A stretch of DNA of 64,000 nt from Streptomyces gossypii. GTDB lineage: Bacteria; Actinomycetota; Actinomycetes; Streptomycetales; Streptomycetaceae. Of the stretch, positions 42,119-53,681 are shown one piece after another. A program made the translations under genes and the position numbers. Every line of letters begins with the position of its first letter. The stretch's first letter is position 1. The stretch is taken from the NCBI RefSeq assembly GCF_025165795.1, contig NZ_JAJAGO010000002.1:186001-250000 (forward strand). Reading direction: 5' to 3'. The notes beneath the pieces were generated by a model that was given only the letters and a program-made list of their open reading frames with translations, was not told the DNA's origin and did no database searches.

Positions 42119-42303
42119 CCACCGCAACCGAGGAACTGCTCACCGTGCCGGAAGTCATGCAGCGGCTCAAGGTCGGCCGCTCCACGGTCTACGACCTCAT
42201 CCGAACGCAGCGTCTCCCCTCCCTGACCATCGGCCGCAGTCGCCGGGTCCCGGTCGAGGGCCTGCGTGCCTACCTGCTCACACGTCTCGAAGAGGCAGCC
42301 TGA
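42115..42303 (+). CDS. xis: Excisionase (Xis, MerR-like HTH)
   Basis: 62 aa, GTG 42115. LLTVPEVMQRLKVGRSTVYDLIRTQRLPSLTIGRSRRVPVEGLRAYLL is a complete HTH_17 domain (VPEV...L.VSR.TVY.LI..G.LP...IGR..R.P...L..YL). It directs the integrase toward excision. Start and stop overlap the flanking genes (GTGA, TGATG). Confidence 0.9.
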   Translation: MTTATEELLTVPEVMQRLKVGRSTVYDLIRTQRLPSLTIGRSRRVPVEGLRAYLLTRLEEAA

Positions 42304-43460
42304 TGGCCAAGCGTCGCCCCAACGGTGGGGGCACTGTCACGAAGCGCAAGGACGGCCGCTATCAGGGGGCCGCGTACGTCACAGACACGGACGGGCATCG
42401 GGTGCGGAAGTTCGTGTACGGCTCGACGTACGACGAGACCGCCGAGAAGCTGAGCAAGCTGCAAGATCAGGAGCGTAACGGGGTGCCCGTTCCGTCACGG
42501 TCCTGGAAGGTCGGCGAGTGGCTGAGCTACTGGCTTGAGCAGATCATCAAGCCGAACCGGGAGCACAACACCTATCTGAAATACGAGTCCAAGATCAGGC
42601 TCTACCTCGTCCCTCACCTCGGCAAGAAGCCGCTCATCCGGCTCACCCCCGCTCAGCTGCGGACCTTCATGGCAGCGCTCAACCGCGAGGGAGTGCCCGC
42701 CGCGACGCGGTTCGAGGTCCTGCGAGTGCTACGCAACGCCCTGAACCGTGCCCGGCGGGAGGAGATCATCACGCGGAACGTCGCTGAACTGGTCGACATG
42801 CCAAAGGTCAGCAAGCAGGAGCGCAAGCCGTGGACAGCAAAGGAGGCGATCACCTTCCTGCGTACGGCACGGGCGCACCGGCTGTACGCCGCGTGTGTCC
42901 TCGTGCTCGTCCTCGGCCTGCGGCGCAGTGAGGTCCTGGGACTGCGCTGGCAGGACATCGATTTCGACAACGACCAGTTCACCCCGGTCAAGCAGGTGCA
43001 GCGCGAGGATGACGGGCTCGTCCTCAAGGCCCTCAAGACGGACTCGTCACAGGCTGCGCTGCCGATGCCGAAGTTCTGCGCGGATGCCCTCGAAGAACGG
43101 CGGTACCTGCAAGGACTGGAGCGGCACATCGCAGGCGCCGACTGGCACCAGAAGGAAGACGAGGATCTGGTCTTCTCAGAACGGAACGGGGGGATGATCG
43201 AGCCGCGCGGCTTCTCCCGGAGCTTCGAGGCGCTCGTCAAGCGGGCCAAGGTCCGCCCTGTCACGGTCCGGCTGGCCCGGCACACCTGCGGGACCCTGCT
43301 GGCCTTTCTGAAGGTGCATCCGAAGGTGGCTCAGGCCATCCTCCGCCACAGCCAGATCAGCATGACCATGGACATCTACACACACGTAGTGGACGAAGAT
43401 CAGCGGGATGCGGCGACGCTGCTGGCCGACCTGCTAAAAGGTGATCCCTCGGGTGGCTGA
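42303..43460 (+). CDS. int: Tyrosine site-specific integrase
   Basis: 385 aa; ATG 42303 shares bases with the xis stop. N-terminal AP2-like arm-binding region (NGGGTVTKRKDGRYQGAAYVTDTDGHRVRKFVYGSTYDEA-like), SAM-like core-binding domain (about 65-155), catalytic domain with Arg207 (GLRRSEVLGLRW), Arg326-His327 (RLARHTCG) and nucleophile Tyr359 (MDIYTHV). The first position of the usual HxLRH box is Arg here. It should recombine attP with tRNA-Ile. The terminator that should follow is cut in half at about 43490. Confidence 0.93.
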   Translation: MAKRRPNGGGTVTKRKDGRYQGAAYVTDTDGHRVRKFVYGSTYDETAEKLSKLQDQERNGVPVPSRSWKVGEWLSYWLEQIIKPNREHNTYLKYESKIRLYLVPHLGKKPLIRLTPAQLRTFMAALNREGVPAATRFEVLRVLRNALNRARREEIITRNVAELVDMPKVSKQERKPWTAKEAITFLRTARAHRLYAACVLVLVLGLRRSEVLGLRWQDIDFDNDQFTPVKQVQREDDGLVLKALKTDSSQAALPMPKFCADALEERRYLQGLERHIAGADWHQKEDEDLVFSERNGGMIEPRGFSRSFEALVKRAKVRPVTVRLARHTCGTLLAFLKVHPKVAQAILRHSQISMTMDIYTHVVDEDQRDAATLLADLLKGDPSGG

Positions 43461-43518
43461 TGCCACCCATGGACACCAAAGGCCCCCAGGCTTAAAAGAG
43501 GAGCACATCATGGCCGCG

Positions 43519-43554
43519 GCCTCCTGTGTCCCACTGGAGCGGGGCACAGGAGGC
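43519..43554 (-). terminator. Hairpin after the minus-strand small genes
   Basis: GCCTCCTGTG (43519-43528) pairs with CACAGGAGGC (43545-43554), and flanking C and G runs extend the stem. It lies 10 nt past the stop of the gene at 43564. Confidence 0.6.
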
Positions 43555-43563
43555 CTGGCGGGA

Positions 43564-43734
43564 TCAGACGTCGCTGCGCTCGATGAGGAAGGCCGTCTCC
43601 TTGCGGACGCTCATCACCTTCTGCTTGGTGCTGTCAAGGAAGTGGACGTAGTCGCCCTCGACGGTGTACATCTGCGCTTCCACGTGACGCTCATGCGTCC
43701 CCCGGATATCCCTGTTGATCCAGAAGTGGGCCAT
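43564..43734 (-). CDS. Small hypothetical protein (56 aa)
   Basis: ATG 43734, five nt after the DUF2188 stop. MAHFWINRDIRGTHERHVEA and on through MYTVEGDYVHFLDSTKQKVMSVRKETAFLIERSDV: beta-rich, sensible codon use, ends just before a hairpin. Too short to classify. Coupled to the DUF2188 gene. Confidence 0.6.
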   Translation of the reverse strand: MAHFWINRDIRGTHERHVEAQMYTVEGDYVHFLDSTKQKVMSVRKETAFLIERSDV

Positions 43735-43739
43735 GGCAG

Positions 43740-43979
43740 TCAGCCCTTCGGAGGATGCGGGTCGTTGCCGGGGGCGATGGTGCGCTTGTCCTTGATACTA
43801 CCGTCGCGGCCATGGCGAATGACCTCGCCACCACCGCTATTGCGGGAGATCTCAGCAGCGCGCCTATCGGCAGCGGCCTGGGTGTCCGTCACGGCTGAGG
43901 CGTGCGCAGCCCCCTCCGCCCTGGCCTGCCACTTTCCGTCCGGACGCTGCGTGACGTGGTACGTCTTCGGTCTGGTCAT
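43740..43979 (-). CDS. DUF2188-domain protein
   Basis: 79 aa. TYHVTQRPDGKWQARAEGAAHASAVTDTQAAADRRAAEISRNSGGGEVIRHGRDGSIKDKRTI matches the DUF2188 pattern (YHV.P..dGW.V+..G..RAS..hdTq.eA...A+ela.+.gGEl.iHgrDG+I+...). AGGA lies just before the ATG at 43979. Function of the domain is unknown. It sits between the intact int and the int relic. Confidence 0.82.
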   Translation of the reverse strand: MTRPKTYHVTQRPDGKWQARAEGAAHASAVTDTQAAADRRAAEISRNSGGGEVIRHGRDGSIKDKRTIAPGNDPHPPKG

Positions 43980-44117
43980 CGTTCCTCATAATCGAGAGCA
44001 CCCACCCCGGCCCCTCTTGGGCTTCCGAGCCGGCAGAGGTAGGGTCCGAAAGCGCAGCCAACGCATCAGGCCCCTGACTCGGGATGGGCACACTCTGTGT
44101 CGACCCCGTGTAGGGGC

Positions 44118-44323
44118 CTGCTCACTTTGAGCAGCAACAGTGAACCACTTGCCCTCACTCTCCGCAAACCCCTGCGATCACCACATGTGGGGGGTGTTGT
44201 CCACAGGACCACTACATGTGGATCCACAGGCTTGATCAGGGCATTCCTCACACTCAGGACGTCCGTCCACAAGTTGATCCACAGGGAACAGTGAACCTTT
44301 TGTCATCTTTTGCATATATAATG
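44118..44323. other. Cluster of TCCACA/TGTGGA sites beside an AT-rich stretch
   Basis: A 7-bp hairpin (44118-44134), CCACATGTGG (44181-44190), a perfect DnaA box TTGTCCACA (44197-44205), the palindrome TGTGGATCCACA (44217-44228), GTCCACAA and TTGATCCACA (to 44283), then TGCATATATAATGC (44311-44324) with a TATAAT. The pattern is like a replication or transfer origin. No gene is apparent in 43980-44560. Confidence 0.45.
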
Positions 44324-44564
44324 CCTCAGTGGTGACTTGCATCACATTCTCGTCACGCCGCCACTTTCCCAGCTCAACGCCACTCCAGGCCCGCAGTCGG
44401 CGACGGCTCCCCCCTCTCTCCCGGTGTCGGTCGATCCCCTGCCGGAGGCATTGCCTTGACCGCCGGCCGTTTCATGCGGTGTTTGACTCATGGCTTCCGG
44501 CTCCTATCCACATGTGGGCGGAAGATTGCCGGTGAGCACTGGTTGCAGGAGCCGGACCCATGAC

Positions 44565-44858
44565 CTGAGCTTCTCCTCCGAGTACCGCGGCATGATCGAT
44601 CCGGTGGGCTTCTGCCGCATCATCGAGGCGCTCGTCAAGCGGGCCAAGGTCCGGCCTGTCACGGTCCGGCTCACCTGGCACACCTGCGGGACCGTGCTGG
44701 CCTTTCTGAAGGTGCATCCGAAGGTGGCTCAGGCCATCCTCCGCCACAGCCAGATCAGCATGACCATGGACATCTACACGCACGTAGTGGACGAAGATCA
44801 GCGGGATGCGGCGACGCTGCTGGCCGACCTGCTGAAAGGTGATCCCTCGGGTGGCTGA
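44565..44858 (+). pseudogene. Second integrase, 3' end only
   Basis: FSSEYRGMIDPVGFCRIIEALVKRAKVRPVTVRLTWHTCGTVLAFLKVHPKVAQAILRHSQISMTMDIYTHVVDEDQRDAATLLADLLKGDPSGG: nearly identical to the end of int at 42303-43460 over the last 75 residues but diverged before that, so it is from a related element rather than a fresh duplicate. The catalytic Arg (RLARH in the intact copy) is Trp here (RLTWH). It is followed by its intact terminator and attR. Confidence 0.85.
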
Positions 44859-44878
44859 TGTCACCCATGGATGTCAAA

Positions 44879-44905
44879 GGCCCCCAGGCTGCTCGCCTGG
44901 GGGCC
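44879..44905. terminator. 11-bp hairpin shared by int relic and tRNA-Ile
   Basis: GGCCCCCAGGC-TGCTC-GCCTGGGGGCC, perfect stem. The same left arm follows the intact int (43481-43491) but its right arm is missing there. Confidence 0.8.
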
Positions 44906-44960
44906 TTCGCACGCTGGTGGGGCTAAGAGGACTTGAACCTCTGGCCTCATCCTTATCAGG
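44899..44960. repeat. attR, 62-bp direct repeat
   Basis: Identical to attL (28499-28560); contains the 3' 43 nt of the intact tRNA-Ile. Confidence 0.95.
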
Positions 44961-44991
44961 GATGCGCTCTAACCATCTGAGCTATAGCCCC
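44918..44991 (-). tRNA. tRNA-Ile (GAT)
   Basis: Starts GGGGCTATAGCTCAGATGG and ends TTAGCCCC plus discriminator A; anticodon loop CTGATAA gives GAT. 74 nt, no encoded CCA. The 3' half is supplied by the integrated element, which restores the gene. Confidence 0.96.
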
Positions 44992-45121
44992 GCGCTGCAC
45001 GGAAAGATTAGCGCACATGGGGCCGGGTCCCAAAATCGGATTCCGCGCCGATTCCAGGACCCGGTCGCAGCCTTGGCCGCGCACCACCGGCGGGCAGCTC
45101 AGCCGCCCGCGCCCGACGCTG

Positions 45122-45799
45122 TCACTCGTCCTCGGCCAGGGTCACTTCCACGCCGCCCACGAAGCCGGCGGAGAGGTTGTAGATGAAGGCGCCCAGTGTT
45201 GCCAGCGCGGTCGCCAGCACCACATCGATCAGCGCCACGACGGAGGTGAACAGCACCACCCTCGGCAGCGACAGGAACGCCTCCAGGTCGAACCCGCCGC
45301 CCTCGTCCGAGGAGGTGGCCTCGCTGATGGTCTCGCCCACGGCGGAGAAGACCCCCATGGAGTCCATCACCATCCACAGCACCGAGACCGCCACGACGGT
45401 GCACACGCCCAGCGCGATGGACAACAGAAAGCTGACCTTCATCACCGACCAGGGGTCGGTCTTCGCCACACGCAACCGCGCCATACGCGTCCGCGGCACC
45501 GTACGGGCGCCGGTGCGCGGGCGGCGGCGCGCCGCCGCCCCGGCATCTCCGCCCGTGTCCGCCGCCGCGCCCAAAGCGCCGCCCGCACCGCCGACCGTGG
45601 CGTTCCCGCCCAGCGTCCCGCCCTGCTGGGGCGGGGGCTGGGCGCCGGAACCGCCGGCACCGGGCTGCGGGGCCGGATAGGCCCGTGGCGGATGGTGCGG
45701 CTGAGGCGGCCCCGGAGGGGCCTCCTGCCCCTTCGGCTGCGATGGTGACTGCGCCTGAGGCTGTGGCTGCGCCCGCTGCTGGGGCTGGGCACCACTCAC
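45122..45799 (-). CDS. DUF3566 membrane protein
   Basis: 225 aa. GTG 45799; its GAGGAG lies in the last codons of gyrA, so translation is coupled. Pro/Gln-rich N-terminal third (QPQPQAQSPSQPKGQEAPPGPPQPHHPP), then RLRVAKTDPWSVMKVSFLLSIALGVCTVVAVSVLWMVMDSMGVFSAVGETI and LFTSVVALIDVVLATALATLGAFIYNLSAGFVGGVEVTLAEDE, the two-helix DUF3566 domain. It is always next to gyrA in actinobacteria; role unknown, perhaps envelope-linked. Confidence 0.92.
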   Translation of the reverse strand: MSGAQPQQRAQPQPQAQSPSQPKGQEAPPGPPQPHHPPRAYPAPQPGAGGSGAQPPPQQGGTLGGNATVGGAGGALGAAADTGGDAGAAARRRPRTGARTVPRTRMARLRVAKTDPWSVMKVSFLLSIALGVCTVVAVSVLWMVMDSMGVFSAVGETISEATSSDEGGGFDLEAFLSLPRVVLFTSVVALIDVVLATALATLGAFIYNLSAGFVGGVEVTLAEDE

Positions 45800-45802
45800 G
45801 CC

Positions 45803-48463
<2,661 letters not shown>

Positions 48464-48507
48464 CGCTGGTTCAAGTCCTTGTCTGTGGTGCGGCGGGGGA
48501 AGCCGAC

Positions 48508-50589
48508 TCAGATGTCGAGGAAGCGGACGTCCTTGGCATTGCGCTGGATGAACGACCTGCGTGCCTCGACGTCCTCGCCCATCAGGATCGAGAACAGGTC
48601 GTCGGCGGCGGCCGCGTCGTCCAGCGTCACCTGGCGCAGCACCCGGTGGTCGCTGTCCATCGTGGTGATCCGCAGCTCCTCGGCGTTCATCTCACCCAGG
48701 CCCTTGAAGCGCTGGATCGCGTCGTCCCGGATTCGCTTGCCCTGCTCACGGCCGAGCTGGATCAGGCTGTCGCGCTCCCGGTCGGAGTACGCGTACTGGT
48801 GCTCGTCCCGGCCCCACTTGACCTTGTAGAGCGGCGGCTGCGACAGATACACCCGCCCCTGCTCGACCAGCGGGCGCATGAAGCGGAACAGCAGCGTCAG
48901 CAGCAGCGTGTTGATGTGCTGACCGTCGACATCGGCGTCCGCCATCAGAATGATCTTGTGATAGCGGAGCTTCTCGCTGTCGAAGTCCTCGTGGATGCCC
49001 GTGCCGAAGGCCGAGATCAGCGCCTGCACCTCGGCGTTCTGGAGCACCTTGTCGATGCGCGCCTTCTCGACGTTCAGGATCTTTCCGCGGATCGGCAGAA
49101 TCGCCTGGTACTGCGGATTGCGCCCCGACTTCGCCGAGCCGCCCGCCGAGTCGCCCTCGACGATGAAGATCTCGCACTTCGAAGGGTCGTTCGACTGGCA
49201 GTCCGAGAGCTTGCCCGGCAGCGACGCCGTCTCCAGCAGCCCCTTGCGCCGGGTCAGGTCCCGCGCCTTACGCGCCGCCACCCGCGCCGTCGCCGCCTGG
49301 ACACCCTTGCGGATGATGTCCGCCGCCTCGTTCGGATGCCGGTCCAGCCAGTCCGTCAGCTGCTCGTGCACGATCCGCTGCACGTACGTCTTCGCCTCGG
49401 TGTTGCCCAGCTTCGTCTTCGTCTGGCCCTCGAACTGCGGCTCACCCAGCTTCACCGAGATGATCGCCGTCAGACCCTCGCGGACGTCCTCACCCGTCAG
49501 GTTGTCGTCCTTCTCCCGCAGCAGCTTCTTCTCCCGCGCGTACCGGTTGATCAACCCGGTCAACGCCGCACGGAAGCCCTCCTCGTGCGTGCCGCCCTCA
49601 TGGGTGTGGATCGTGTTCGCGAAGGAGTACACACCCTCGCTGTACTGGGTGTTCCACTGCATCGCGATCTCGAGCGAGAGCATCCGCTCCTTGTCCTCGG
49701 CCTCGAAGTCGATGACCGTGGGGTGGACCAGCTCGCCCTTGCGCGAGTTGAGATAGCGGACGAAGTCCGAGATCCCGCCCTCGTAGTGGTAGCGGACGGC
49801 GTTCTGGTTGCCGTCCTCGTCCACATGCTCCGCGCGCTCGTCCCGCAGGGCGATGGTCAGGCCCCTGTTCAGGAACGCCATCTCCTGCAGCCGCCGCGAC
49901 AACGTCTCGAACGAGTAGTCCGTCGTCTCGAAGATGTCGGGATCGGCCCAGAACGTGACCGTCGTGCCCGTCTCATCCGTCGGCTCGTTCTTCTCCAGCG
50001 GCGCCGTGGGCGTGCCCAGCTTGTACTCCTGCGTCCAGCGGAAACCGTCCGTCTTGACCTCCACCGCGACCCGCTGCGACAGCGCGTTCACGACGGACAC
50101 ACCCACACCGTGCAGACCGCCGGAGACCGCGTAACCGCCGCCGCCGAACTTGCCGCCCGCGTGCAGCACCGTCATCACGACCTCGAGGGCCGGCTTCTTC
50201 TCCGACGCCACGATGCCGACCGGGATGCCGCGCCCGTTGTCGACGACCCGGACACCGCCGTCGGCCAGCAGCGTCACATCGATGAAGTCGGCATGGCCCG
50301 CGAGCGCCTCGTCCACGGAGTTGTCGACCACCTCGTACACAAGGTGGTGCAGCCCACGCTCACCGGTGGACCCGATGTACATGCCGGGCCGCTTCCGGAC
50401 CGCGTCCAGACCCTCGAGAACGGTGATGTCGCTGGCGTCATAGGACGGCGCGCCCGGCACCGGCACGACCTCCGGAGCGGGAGCGGGGACGGGAACCTGT
50501 GGCGGCACCGGCGGGGCCACCTGCGCTGCCCCGTCCTGGAGACCGTCATCGGACGTATTGCTCTGGTTTGGGTCGCCGGAATCGGCCAC
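48508..50589 (-). CDS. gyrB: DNA gyrase subunit B
   Basis: 693 aa from GTG 50589 ([15 protein letters not shown]), with AAAGGG 7 nt upstream; the frame continues to 50829 but without gyrase similarity. GHKL ATPase domain: [39 protein letters not shown]. Toprim metal site [34 protein letters not shown] and DADVDGQHI. An N-terminal Pro/Val-rich extension ([21 protein letters not shown]) precedes the core, as in related species. Target of aminocoumarins. Confidence 0.98.
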   Translation of the reverse strand: MADSGDPNQSNTSDDGLQDGAAQVAPPVPPQVPVPAPAPEVVPVPGAPSYDASDITVLEGLDAVRKRPGMYIGSTGERGLHHLVYEVVDNSVDEALAGHADFIDVTLLADGGVRVVDNGRGIPVGIVASEKKPALEVVMTVLHAGGKFGGGGYAVSGGLHGVGVSVVNALSQRVAVEVKTDGFRWTQEYKLGTPTAPLEKNEPTDETGTTVTFWADPDIFETTDYSFETLSRRLQEMAFLNRGLTIALRDERAEHVDEDGNQNAVRYHYEGGISDFVRYLNSRKGELVHPTVIDFEAEDKERMLSLEIAMQWNTQYSEGVYSFANTIHTHEGGTHEEGFRAALTGLINRYAREKKLLREKDDNLTGEDVREGLTAIISVKLGEPQFEGQTKTKLGNTEAKTYVQRIVHEQLTDWLDRHPNEAADIIRKGVQAATARVAARKARDLTRRKGLLETASLPGKLSDCQSNDPSKCEIFIVEGDSAGGSAKSGRNPQYQAILPIRGKILNVEKARIDKVLQNAEVQALISAFGTGIHEDFDSEKLRYHKIILMADADVDGQHINTLLLTLLFRFMRPLVEQGRVYLSQPPLYKVKWGRDEHQYAYSDRERDSLIQLGREQGKRIRDDAIQRFKGLGEMNAEELRITTMDSDHRVLRQVTLDDAAAADDLFSILMGEDVEARRSFIQRNAKDVRFLDI

Positions 50590-50956
50590 GAAGCGCCCTT
50601 TCTGGCACAGCACAGGCCGTCTCCGGGACATAACGGAGCGGCTGCGTCGTTCGACATGTTCCGCAACGGGGCGGCTTAGGATCCAGTGTACCGGTGGCGC
50701 GGCCATGAATGGGGCTTTGCCGGTACCTGAGTCCTCACGTGCCGCCCTGGGGTGCCATCCGGCGACTCCCCATATGCGGACCGGGGGCCCCAGCGGCTCA
50801 CAGCGCCACTCAGCGCTTCGGGTTGTCAACGGTCCGCACCTGTGTGTGTTCCCTCACCCTCACGTGCAAGCGGCGGCATGCACACACCGATGCGACGGAG
50901 GCACGAGCGTGCGAACGGAGGCACGAGCGGGGCGCGGAGAGCGAGCACCGACCCGC
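50590..50956. other. gyrB upstream gap
   Basis: No coding sequence. A TACACT hexamer on the minus strand near 50690-50695 could be a gyrB -10. A 15-bp direct repeat ACGGAGGCACGAGCG occurs at 50895 and 50915 (20-bp period). Nothing else recognised. Confidence 0.4.
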
Positions 50957-51529
50957 TCAGCCGTACGTGTCCCCCGGCCCCTTGCTCCCCGGAGCGCGCA
51001 GCGGACCGGATCTCGCCGGAGCCTCCGGACCGCGCACCTTGATCATCCGGACCGTCCCCTGCCCCAGCTCACTGTTCAGCCGCGCCACCAACCGCGGCGC
51101 CAGCAACCGCAGTTGCGTGGCCCACGCCGTCGAGTCACAGCGCACCAGCAGACTGCGCTCCTCCTCGTCGTACCGCAACGGCGCACAGTGCTGCGCCACC
51201 TCCGCACCCACCAGCTCCGGCCACCGGCCCATCACCCCGCCGACCGCCGCCGGCGCCTCCCAGCCCCGCTCCGTGATCAGCCGGCCGACCGCCGCACCCA
51301 GCGACAGCGGATCCCGGCCGTCCCGCCCAGCCCCCGAACGCAGACCACCGCGGCGCGCCTGCTTGCGCTGCTGCACCGCCGCACCGCGCTCACGCGCACG
51401 CTCCTTCGCCGCACGCAGCGCCACCCGGGCAAGGTCCACGCCCGTCGCCTCCGGCACCGCAGCCCGCTCCGCGGACGACCCGGACTGCTGCTCCGGGAGA
51501 CCGGGCTGCTCCGGCAGCGGGTCACTCAT
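50957..51529 (-). CDS. DUF721 (DciA-like) protein
   Basis: 190 aa; ATG 51529 overlaps the recF stop (ATGA). Basic Arg/Ala-rich N-terminal half ([25 protein letters not shown]), then the DUF721 domain: [91 protein letters not shown]721 members include DciA, the replicative-helicase loader/operator of bacteria lacking DnaC, which suits its place in the dnaA-recF region. Confidence 0.93.
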   Translation of the reverse strand: MSDPLPEQPGLPEQQSGSSAERAAVPEATGVDLARVALRAAKERARERGAAVQQRKQARRGGLRSGAGRDGRDPLSLGAAVGRLITERGWEAPAAVGGVMGRWPELVGAEVAQHCAPLRYDEEERSLLVRCDSTAWATQLRLLAPRLVARLNSELGQGTVRMIKVRGPEAPARSGPLRAPGSKGPGDTYG

Positions 51530-52641
51530 ACCCGCGACACCTCACCCTCGGCCACCGAGAAGCGCGCACCCGCGAGCGCCGCGGGCACATCCTCCGCCAC
51601 CGCCGCCGTCACCAGCACCTGCTCGCCGGGCGCCACCAGCTCCGCCAGCCGCGCGCGGCGCCGTACATCCAGCTCCGCGAAGACATCGTCAAGCACCAGA
51701 ACCGGCTCACTGCCCTCACTCTTGAGCAGGTCATAGGACGCCAGCCGCAACGCCAGCGCGAACGACCACGACTCCCCGTGACTCGCGTAACCCTTCGCGG
51801 GCAACTCACCCAGGTTCAGCACCAGATCGTCCCGATGCGGCCCCACCAGCGTGACCCCACGCTCGATCTCCCGCTGCCGGGCCTCCCCCAACGCCTCCCG
51901 CAGCTGCCCGAACAGCTCCTCCCGCGCACCCGCGTCCACCGGGGAGCGGTACTCCAGGCCCACCGGGCCGCCACCGGGCGCCAGCTGCTCATAAGCCTTG
52001 TCCGCCAACGGCCGCAACACGGCGATCAGATCCAGCCGCTGGGCCAGCAACTCCGCACCCGCCCGCGCCAGATGCTCGTCCCACACGTCCAGCGTCGCCA
52101 GATCGCCCCCGCGGCCGCCGTGCCGGCGCGCCATCGCCGCCGACTTCAAAAGCGTGTTCCGCTGCTTGAGCACCCGGTCGTAATCCGCACGCACCCCGGC
52201 CATCCGCGGCACCCGCGCCGTCATCAGCTCGTCCAGAAAACGCCGCCGCTCGCCCGGGTCGCCCTTCACCAGGCTCAGATCCTCCGGCGCGAACAGCACC
52301 GTACGCACGATCCCCAGCACATCCCGGGGCCGCACCTGCGACGAACGGTTGATCCGCGCGCGGTTCGCCCGCCCCGGGTTCAGCTCCAACTCGACCAGCT
52401 GCTGCCGCTCCCCCTGCCGCACCGCGGCCCGCAACACAGCACGCTCGGCACCCATGCGCACCAGCGGCGCGTCCGAGGAGACCCGGTGGCTGCCGAGCGT
52501 GGCCAGATAGCCGACCGCCTCGACCAGATTCGTCTTGCCCTGGCCGTTCGGCCCGACGAAAGTCGTGACGCCCGGCTCGAGTGCGACCTCGACCCGGGCG
52601 TACGAGCGGAAGTCGGCGAGCGACAGATGCGTGACATGCAC
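51526..52641 (-). CDS. recF: DNA repair ATPase RecF
   Basis: 371 aa. Walker [10 protein letters not shown] (about 30-38) after [27 protein letters not shown]-type signature region [19 protein letters not shown] and Walker [20 protein letters not shown]. Loads RecA at gaps with RecO/RecR. Coupled to the DUF721 gene and 36 nt downstream of gnd. Confidence 0.97.
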   Translation of the reverse strand: MHVTHLSLADFRSYARVEVALEPGVTTFVGPNGQGKTNLVEAVGYLATLGSHRVSSDAPLVRMGAERAVLRAAVRQGERQQLVELELNPGRANRARINRSSQVRPRDVLGIVRTVLFAPEDLSLVKGDPGERRRFLDELMTARVPRMAGVRADYDRVLKQRNTLLKSAAMARRHGGRGGDLATLDVWDEHLARAGAELLAQRLDLIAVLRPLADKAYEQLAPGGGPVGLEYRSPVDAGAREELFGQLREALGEARQREIERGVTLVGPHRDDLVLNLGELPAKGYASHGESWSFALALRLASYDLLKSEGSEPVLVLDDVFAELDVRRRARLAELVAPGEQVLVTAAVAEDVPAALAGARFSVAEGEVSRV

Positions 52642-52677
52642 GGTTGCGCGCTGACCTCCCTGAACAGCTTTCGCCTG

Positions 52678-53556
52678 CTACTTGGTGCTCTGCACCGCAT
52701 GACCACCGAACTGGTTCCGCAGCGCGGCGATCATCTTCATCTGCGGCGAATCCTCCTGGCGCGAGGCGAACCGCGCGAACAGCGACGCCGTGATCGCGGG
52801 CAGCGGCACCGCGTTGTCGATCGCCGCCTCCACCGTCCAACGGCCCTCACCCGAGTCGGACGCGAAACCGCGCAGCGCCTCCAGGTGCTCGTCGTCGTCC
52901 AGCGCGTTGACCGCCAGATCCAGCAGCCAGGAACGGATGACCGTGCCCTCCTGCCAGGAGCGGAAGACCTCCCGCACGTCGGTGACCGCGTCCGCCGCCT
53001 CCAGCAGCTCCCAGCCCTCGGCGAAGGCCTGCATCATCGCGTACTCGATGCCGTTGTGGACCATCTTCGCGAAGTGGCCCGCACCGACCTTGCCCGCGTG
53101 CACGGCGCCGAACTCGCCCTCCGGCTTCAGCGCGTCGAAGACCGGCTGCACCCGGGCGACATGCTCGGCGTCACCGCCGTACATCAGGGCGTAGCCGTTC
53201 GCGAGGCCCCAGACGCCACCGGAGACACCGCAGTCGACGAAGCCGATGCCCTTCTCGGCCAGCTCCCCCGCGTGCTTCTCGTCCTCCGTCCAGCGGGAGT
53301 TCCCGCCGTCCACCAGGACGTCGCCCGGCGAAAGCAGCTCGGACAGCTCGTCGACGGTCGACTGAGTCGCGGCACCGGCGGGGACCATCACCCACACCAC
53401 CCGCGGGCCCTTCAGCCTGCCCACCAGTTCAGCGAGGCTGGGCACATCAGTGAGGCCCGGGTCGCGGTCGTAACCGACGACGGTGTGGCCGGCACGGCGG
53501 ATGCGCTCGCGCATGTTCCCGCCCATCTTGCCCAGGCCGACGAGTCCGAGCTCCAT
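52678..53556 (-). CDS. gnd: 6-phosphogluconate dehydrogenase, short (GndA-like) type
   Basis: 292 aa, much shorter than the 470-480 aa common form. N-terminal GLVGLGKMGGNMRERIRRAGHTVVGYDRD is the Rossmann motif; the Asp after VVGY favours NAD over NADP. Catalytic KMVHNGIEYAMMQAFAEGWELL carries the family Lys. DCGVSGGVWGLANGYALM binds substrate. Converts 6-phosphogluconate to ribulose-5-phosphate. It is a constant guest between dnaN and recF in Streptomyces. Confidence 0.94.
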   Translation of the reverse strand: MELGLVGLGKMGGNMRERIRRAGHTVVGYDRDPGLTDVPSLAELVGRLKGPRVVWVMVPAGAATQSTVDELSELLSPGDVLVDGGNSRWTEDEKHAGELAEKGIGFVDCGVSGGVWGLANGYALMYGGDAEHVARVQPVFDALKPEGEFGAVHAGKVGAGHFAKMVHNGIEYAMMQAFAEGWELLEAADAVTDVREVFRSWQEGTVIRSWLLDLAVNALDDDEHLEALRGFASDSGEGRWTVEAAIDNAVPLPAITASLFARFASRQEDSPQMKMIAALRNQFGGHAVQSTK

Positions 53557-53681
53557 CTGTGTGCCTTCTTTCGGTGTTGCTGGCTGTCCGTATACGCGTA
53601 CGAGCCTACGCCCGTGCCCTCGTGCACACCTGTGGGCTCATCCCGCTCAGCTGTGCACTGCGGACCCCGCGCAGCACGCGC

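Larger units (their letters stand above)
28499..44960. mobile_element. Actinomycete integrative and conjugative element (AICE) in tRNA-Ile
   Basis: About 16.4 kb bounded by a 62-bp perfect direct repeat that covers the 3' 43 nt of tRNA-Ile(GAT), with int and xis at the tRNA end, a single FtsK/TraB transfer gene, a DnaB-like replication gene, small membrane proteins and GntR regulators. This is the AICE (pSAM2-like) plan: replication, excision and double-strand transfer by one TraB. The replication gene is frameshifted, TraB is truncated and a second partial int lies beside attR, so the element is probably immobile now. Confidence 0.92.

Noticed and set aside
28499-44960. CRISPR array or prophage
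   Set aside because: No regularly spaced repeats with unique spacers and no capsid, terminase, portal or tail genes; the gene set is that of an AICE.
48646-50679. 677-codon plus-strand ORF across gyrB
   Set aside because: Antisense shadow of gyrB; Arg/Leu/Val-rich and featureless.
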